From positions 19,119 to 28,641 of the forward strand of contig MGNI01000188.1 in assembly GCA_001795115.1 (NCBI GenBank): DNA of 9,523 bases, in the 5' to 3' direction. This stretch comes from Chloroflexi bacterium RBG_16_48_8. GTDB lineage: Bacteria; Chloroflexota; Anaerolineae; Anaerolineales; E44-bin32. Made by a program: the position numbers and the translations under genes. Below are positions 7,755 through 9,523 of this stretch, piece after piece (position 1 is the stretch's first letter; each line of letters begins with the position of its first letter). The notes beneath the pieces were generated by a model, which did not search any database, was not told where the DNA came from, and saw only the letters and a list, made by a program, of their open reading frames with translations.

Positions 7755-7783
7755 GGTGTGGGCCGACGCTACCAACCCACACC
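7755..7783. repeat. Perfect 8-bp inverted repeat in the divergent promoter region (possible operator or leader hairpin)
   Basis: GGTGTGGG (7755-7762) and CCCACACC (7776-7783) are exact reverse complements around a 13-base spacer. There is no T-run on either side, so it is not an intrinsic terminator. A GC-rich dyad in a divergent intergenic region may be a regulator-binding site or an RNA hairpin. No regulator is assigned. Confidence 0.45.
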
Positions 7784-7968
7784 ACCACAACGAATACCAT
7801 GGGAGTACAAAATGCAATATTTCCAGAAAAGCTTCTAATAGGACTCCTGACGACTGGGTGGTTAAATGCTATCAGACAGGATGACAGGGGTTGTAACGCG
7901 CTTCCTTTCAGAGGGGGAATACGGTCATTTCTTTGGTTTTTTTGCATACTCTTCGAGTAAGTTTGTTT

Positions 7969-7974
7969 TACAAT
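7969..7974 (+). promoter_or_regulatory. Possible -10 box for proBA
   Basis: TACAAT matches the sigma-70 -10 consensus at five of six bases and lies 36 bases before the proB start. No good -35 is found at 16-18 bases; TTGCAT (7943-7948) is about 20 bases upstream, which is too far for a standard promoter. This is a weak call. Confidence 0.25.
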
Positions 7975-8010
7975 TGATGATCGCAATCTTCCAGGTGCCA
8001 AGATGTTCAA

Positions 8011-9138
8011 ATGATGATGAAAGATCAAAGCCATTTAGCAGAACATTTACGTATCGTCGTGAAATTGGGAACGAGTACACTCACCGATGGAACTTCGGGT
8101 CTTTCATTGTCCCGGATGGTTGACTTGGTACGCCAGATGAGCAGGCTGAATGGCGAGGGGCATGAAGTGCTTCTTGTGTCTTCAGGAGCCATCGCTACAG
8201 GACGAGAGGTGCTCAAGTTCCCACAACTCCCGAAAGAGATCCCCGCAAAACAGATGTTGGCTGCAGTTGGACAGCCGCGACTGATGGATCAATATGGACA
8301 CCTTTTTGGGATCTATGGTCTGACCGTTGCACAGGTGCTGTTAACCAGGGAAGATTTGCGTTCTCGCCGCGGGTATCTCAACGCCCGAAACACCCTTTTA
8401 GCATTGCTTGGTCAGGGAGTGGTTCCCATCATCAATGAAAATGACACGGTTGCCACGGAAGAAATTCGTGTGGGCGATAACGATAATCTATCGGCTTTGG
8501 TGTCCAATTTGATCGATGCTGATTTACTTATTTTGCTCACAGATCAAGAAGGTCTCATGACCACCGATCCCCGTACGGATCCTGATGCAGAGATCATTTC
8601 ATTGGTCGACACGCCCGAAATTGATCCCGTATTATGGGAAATGGCCGGTGGAGGGAGTGCGATAGGTGTGGGTGGGATGGTAACGAAGCTTCAAGCCGCC
8701 GATCTTGCTCGTCGCTCGGGAGCCTCAGTCGTGATTGCTAAAGGCGATACCCGTGACGTGATCATCCGAGTGGTAAAAGGAGAGAACTTGGGTACTCGTT
8801 TTCTGCCCGTTGAGACAGCTGTCGAAAGCAGGAAGAGGTTCATTCTTACTGGAGGGGGAAACGGAAAACTGGTGATTGATCAAGGTGCTGGTGAAGCGCT
8901 CCTTCGAGGGAGCAGCCTTCTGCCAGCAGGGCTGCTGCAGGTTGTTGGAGATTTTGGTCGGGGGGAAACCGTAACGGTGAGTGTAGAGGATGGCAAAGGA
9001 ATCGGGCGCGGTCTCGTCAATTATAAGGTAGAGGATTGTAGGAAGTTGTGCGGATGTCAGAGCAATGAGATTGAATCTCGCCTGGGGTATTTCTATGGGG
9101 AGGAGATCATCCATCGCGACAATCTGGTTTTGTTATGA
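8011..9138 (+). CDS. proB: Glutamate 5-kinase (ProB) with C-terminal PUA domain
   Basis: ProB phosphorylates L-glutamate to gamma-glutamyl phosphate with ATP, the first and feedback-controlled step of proline synthesis. The 375 residues match the family length (E. coli, 367). An amino-acid-kinase domain covers about 12-265: RIVVKLGTSTLTDG (14-27), VSSGAIATGRE (56-66), AAVGQPRLMDQYGHLF, YLNARNT, the substrate loop PIINENDTV (139-147), VGDNDNLSA (154-162), LLTDQEGLMTTDPR (175-188) and GGMVTKLQAA (221-230). A PUA domain covers about 275-372. Starts at 8011, 8014 and 8017 (ATGATGATG) are possible, and the only upstream purine stretch, AGGTG at 7993-7997, is rather distant, so the exact start is open. 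The Cys-containing stretch CRKLCGCQ (343-350) inside the PUA region is unusual but does not disrupt the frame. proA follows 73 bases later, as in many bacteria. Confidence 0.96.
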   Translation: MMMKDQSHLAEHLRIVVKLGTSTLTDGTSGLSLSRMVDLVRQMSRLNGEGHEVLLVSSGAIATGREVLKFPQLPKEIPAKQMLAAVGQPRLMDQYGHLFGIYGLTVAQVLLTREDLRSRRGYLNARNTLLALLGQGVVPIINENDTVATEEIRVGDNDNLSALVSNLIDADLLILLTDQEGLMTTDPRTDPDAEIISLVDTPEIDPVLWEMAGGGSAIGVGGMVTKLQAADLARRSGASVVIAKGDTRDVIIRVVKGENLGTRFLPVETAVESRKRFILTGGGNGKLVIDQGAGEALLRGSSLLPAGLLQVVGDFGRGETVTVSVEDGKGIGRGLVNYKVEDCRKLCGCQSNEIESRLGYFYGEEIIHRDNLVLL

Positions 9139-9211
9139 ATGATTCGTTTGATGGATTGCATTCAATCATTATGGTGTCAGCGTAATCTCCGATTCCATCC
9201 AGGAGCTAGAT

Positions 9212-9523
9212 GTGGATTTAAGAAAAATTGGATATGAAGCTCGCCAAGCCTTTAATGTCCTCTCTCGATCCGATACGATGACCCGGGAAAGGGCAGTTTT
9301 GGCAATAGGAGATGAACTATCCGCCGGGATGGATGATATCAAGAATGCAAACCGAAAGGATATTGAAAATGCAAGAGGCAGCGGGTTGTCTGAAGCTATC
9401 ATCGATCGATTGACGCTGACCGAATCCAGAATTTTTAGTTTGATAAAAGATGTACAGGAATTAGCGGGTCTTCCAGACCCAATTGGAACGATCTTCGATG
9501 AACGTACCCTGCCCAACGGTTTG
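9212..9523 (+). CDS. proA: Gamma-glutamyl phosphate reductase (ProA), N-terminal part (runs off the right edge)
   Basis: ProA reduces gamma-glutamyl phosphate to glutamate-5-semialdehyde with NADPH, the step after ProB. 104 codons are visible, starting VDLRKIGYEARQAFNVLS and continuing with LTESRIFSLIKDVQELAGLPDPIG and DERTLPNGL, typical of the ProA N-terminus. The catalytic cysteine lies beyond the window. The start is GTG at 9212, chosen because AGGAG (9201-9205) lies six bases upstream, no ATG occurs in frame after the stop at 9149-9151, and the protein then begins where relatives begin (MDLxxxGxxAR). It is almost certainly co-transcribed with proB. A weak AATGATT/AATCATT dyad in the gap (9138-9144, 9164-9170) has no clear meaning. 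Confidence 0.93.
   Translation, partial: MDLRKIGYEARQAFNVLSRSDTMTRERAVLAIGDELSAGMDDIKNANRKDIENARGSGLSEAIIDRLTLTESRIFSLIKDVQELAGLPDPIGTIFDERTLPNGL

Larger units (their letters stand above)
7634..8010. other. Divergent intergenic region between the hdrA operon and proB
   Basis: These 377 bases separate two gene sets pointing away from each other, so both promoters should lie here. I find no convincing gene: the open frames on either strand have no recognisable motif and no good ribosome-binding site. The region holds an 8-base perfect inverted repeat (7755-7783), a T-rich stretch near 7936-7943, and a TACAAT hexamer (7969-7974) upstream of proB. Towards hdrA, TTGATC (minus strand, 7677-7672) and AATAAT (7653-7648) are 18 bases apart and could be weak -35/-10 boxes. 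They would leave only a very short leader before the ATG at 7633. No terminator is expected or seen. Confidence 0.6.

Noticed and set aside
7630..8034. Minus-strand open frame of 134 codons across the divergent intergenic region
   Set aside because: No domain-like pattern, odd composition (HHH, VVVV, many S/P), overlaps both the start of proB and the end of the hdrA start region, and would cover the promoters.
8725..9114. Minus-strand open frame of 129 codons opposite proB
   Set aside because: Lies wholly within the well-supported proB gene and shows no family motif.
9138..9170. AATGATT/AATCATT inverted repeat between proB and proA as a terminator
   Set aside because: The stem is AT-rich with a 19-base loop and has no T-run, and proA follows with a good ribosome-binding site, so termination here is unlikely.
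1..9523. CRISPR array, tRNA/rRNA, insertion sequence or phage genes
   Set aside because: No regularly spaced repeats, tRNA-like cloverleaf, transposase or phage motif was found on either strand.

Overview
The window looks like bacterial DNA from a strict anaerobe. It is gene-dense, of intermediate GC, and carries a large HdrA-type flavin/iron-sulfur operon together with proline biosynthesis genes. The lineage cannot be fixed from the sequence. Chloroflexota or Desulfobacterota-like anaerobes are reasonable guesses, because bacterial HdrA/MvhD operons and selenoproteins are common there.

Layout. From about 7633 down to base 1, everything is on the minus strand and forms one tightly packed operon. 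Its order of transcription is: (1) a 1578-residue HdrA-NfnB/GltD-HdrA fusion (7633-2897); (2) an MvhD/FrhD-type [2Fe-2S] protein (2900-2412) with an in-frame UGA that is almost certainly selenocysteine; (3) a soluble histidine kinase with an N-terminal cyclic-nucleotide-binding-like domain (2428-1226); (4) a protein made of two receiver domains and nothing else (1202-435); (5) the start of a second HdrA (438 to beyond base 1). Genes 1/2 and 4/5 overlap by ATGA, genes 2/3 overlap by 17 bases, and genes 3/4 are 23 bases apart. Translation is therefore probably coupled through the set. A divergent intergenic region of about 377 bases (7634-8010) separates this operon from proB (8011-9138) and the start of proA (from 9212) on the plus strand, the first two enzymes of proline synthesis from glutamate.

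How the genes may work together. HdrA proteins carry the flavin that splits electron pairs in heterodisulfide reductase complexes, NfnB/GltD modules bind NAD(P)H and FAD, and MvhD-type proteins pass electrons into HdrA. The fusion plus the Sec-MvhD protein could thus form the core of a soluble NAD(P)H-linked, possibly electron-bifurcating complex. A comparable pairing of an HdrA-like subunit with a Sec-containing MvhD-like subunit is known in the class II benzoyl-CoA reductase complex (BamE/BamF), but no catalytic subunit is visible here. The kinase and the double receiver sit between the redox genes, which suggests that a two-component phosphorelay senses or tunes this redox system.

The most notable points are the selenocysteine codon with a good bacterial SECIS-like hairpin just after it, the three-module HdrA fusion, and the signalling pair embedded in the operon.
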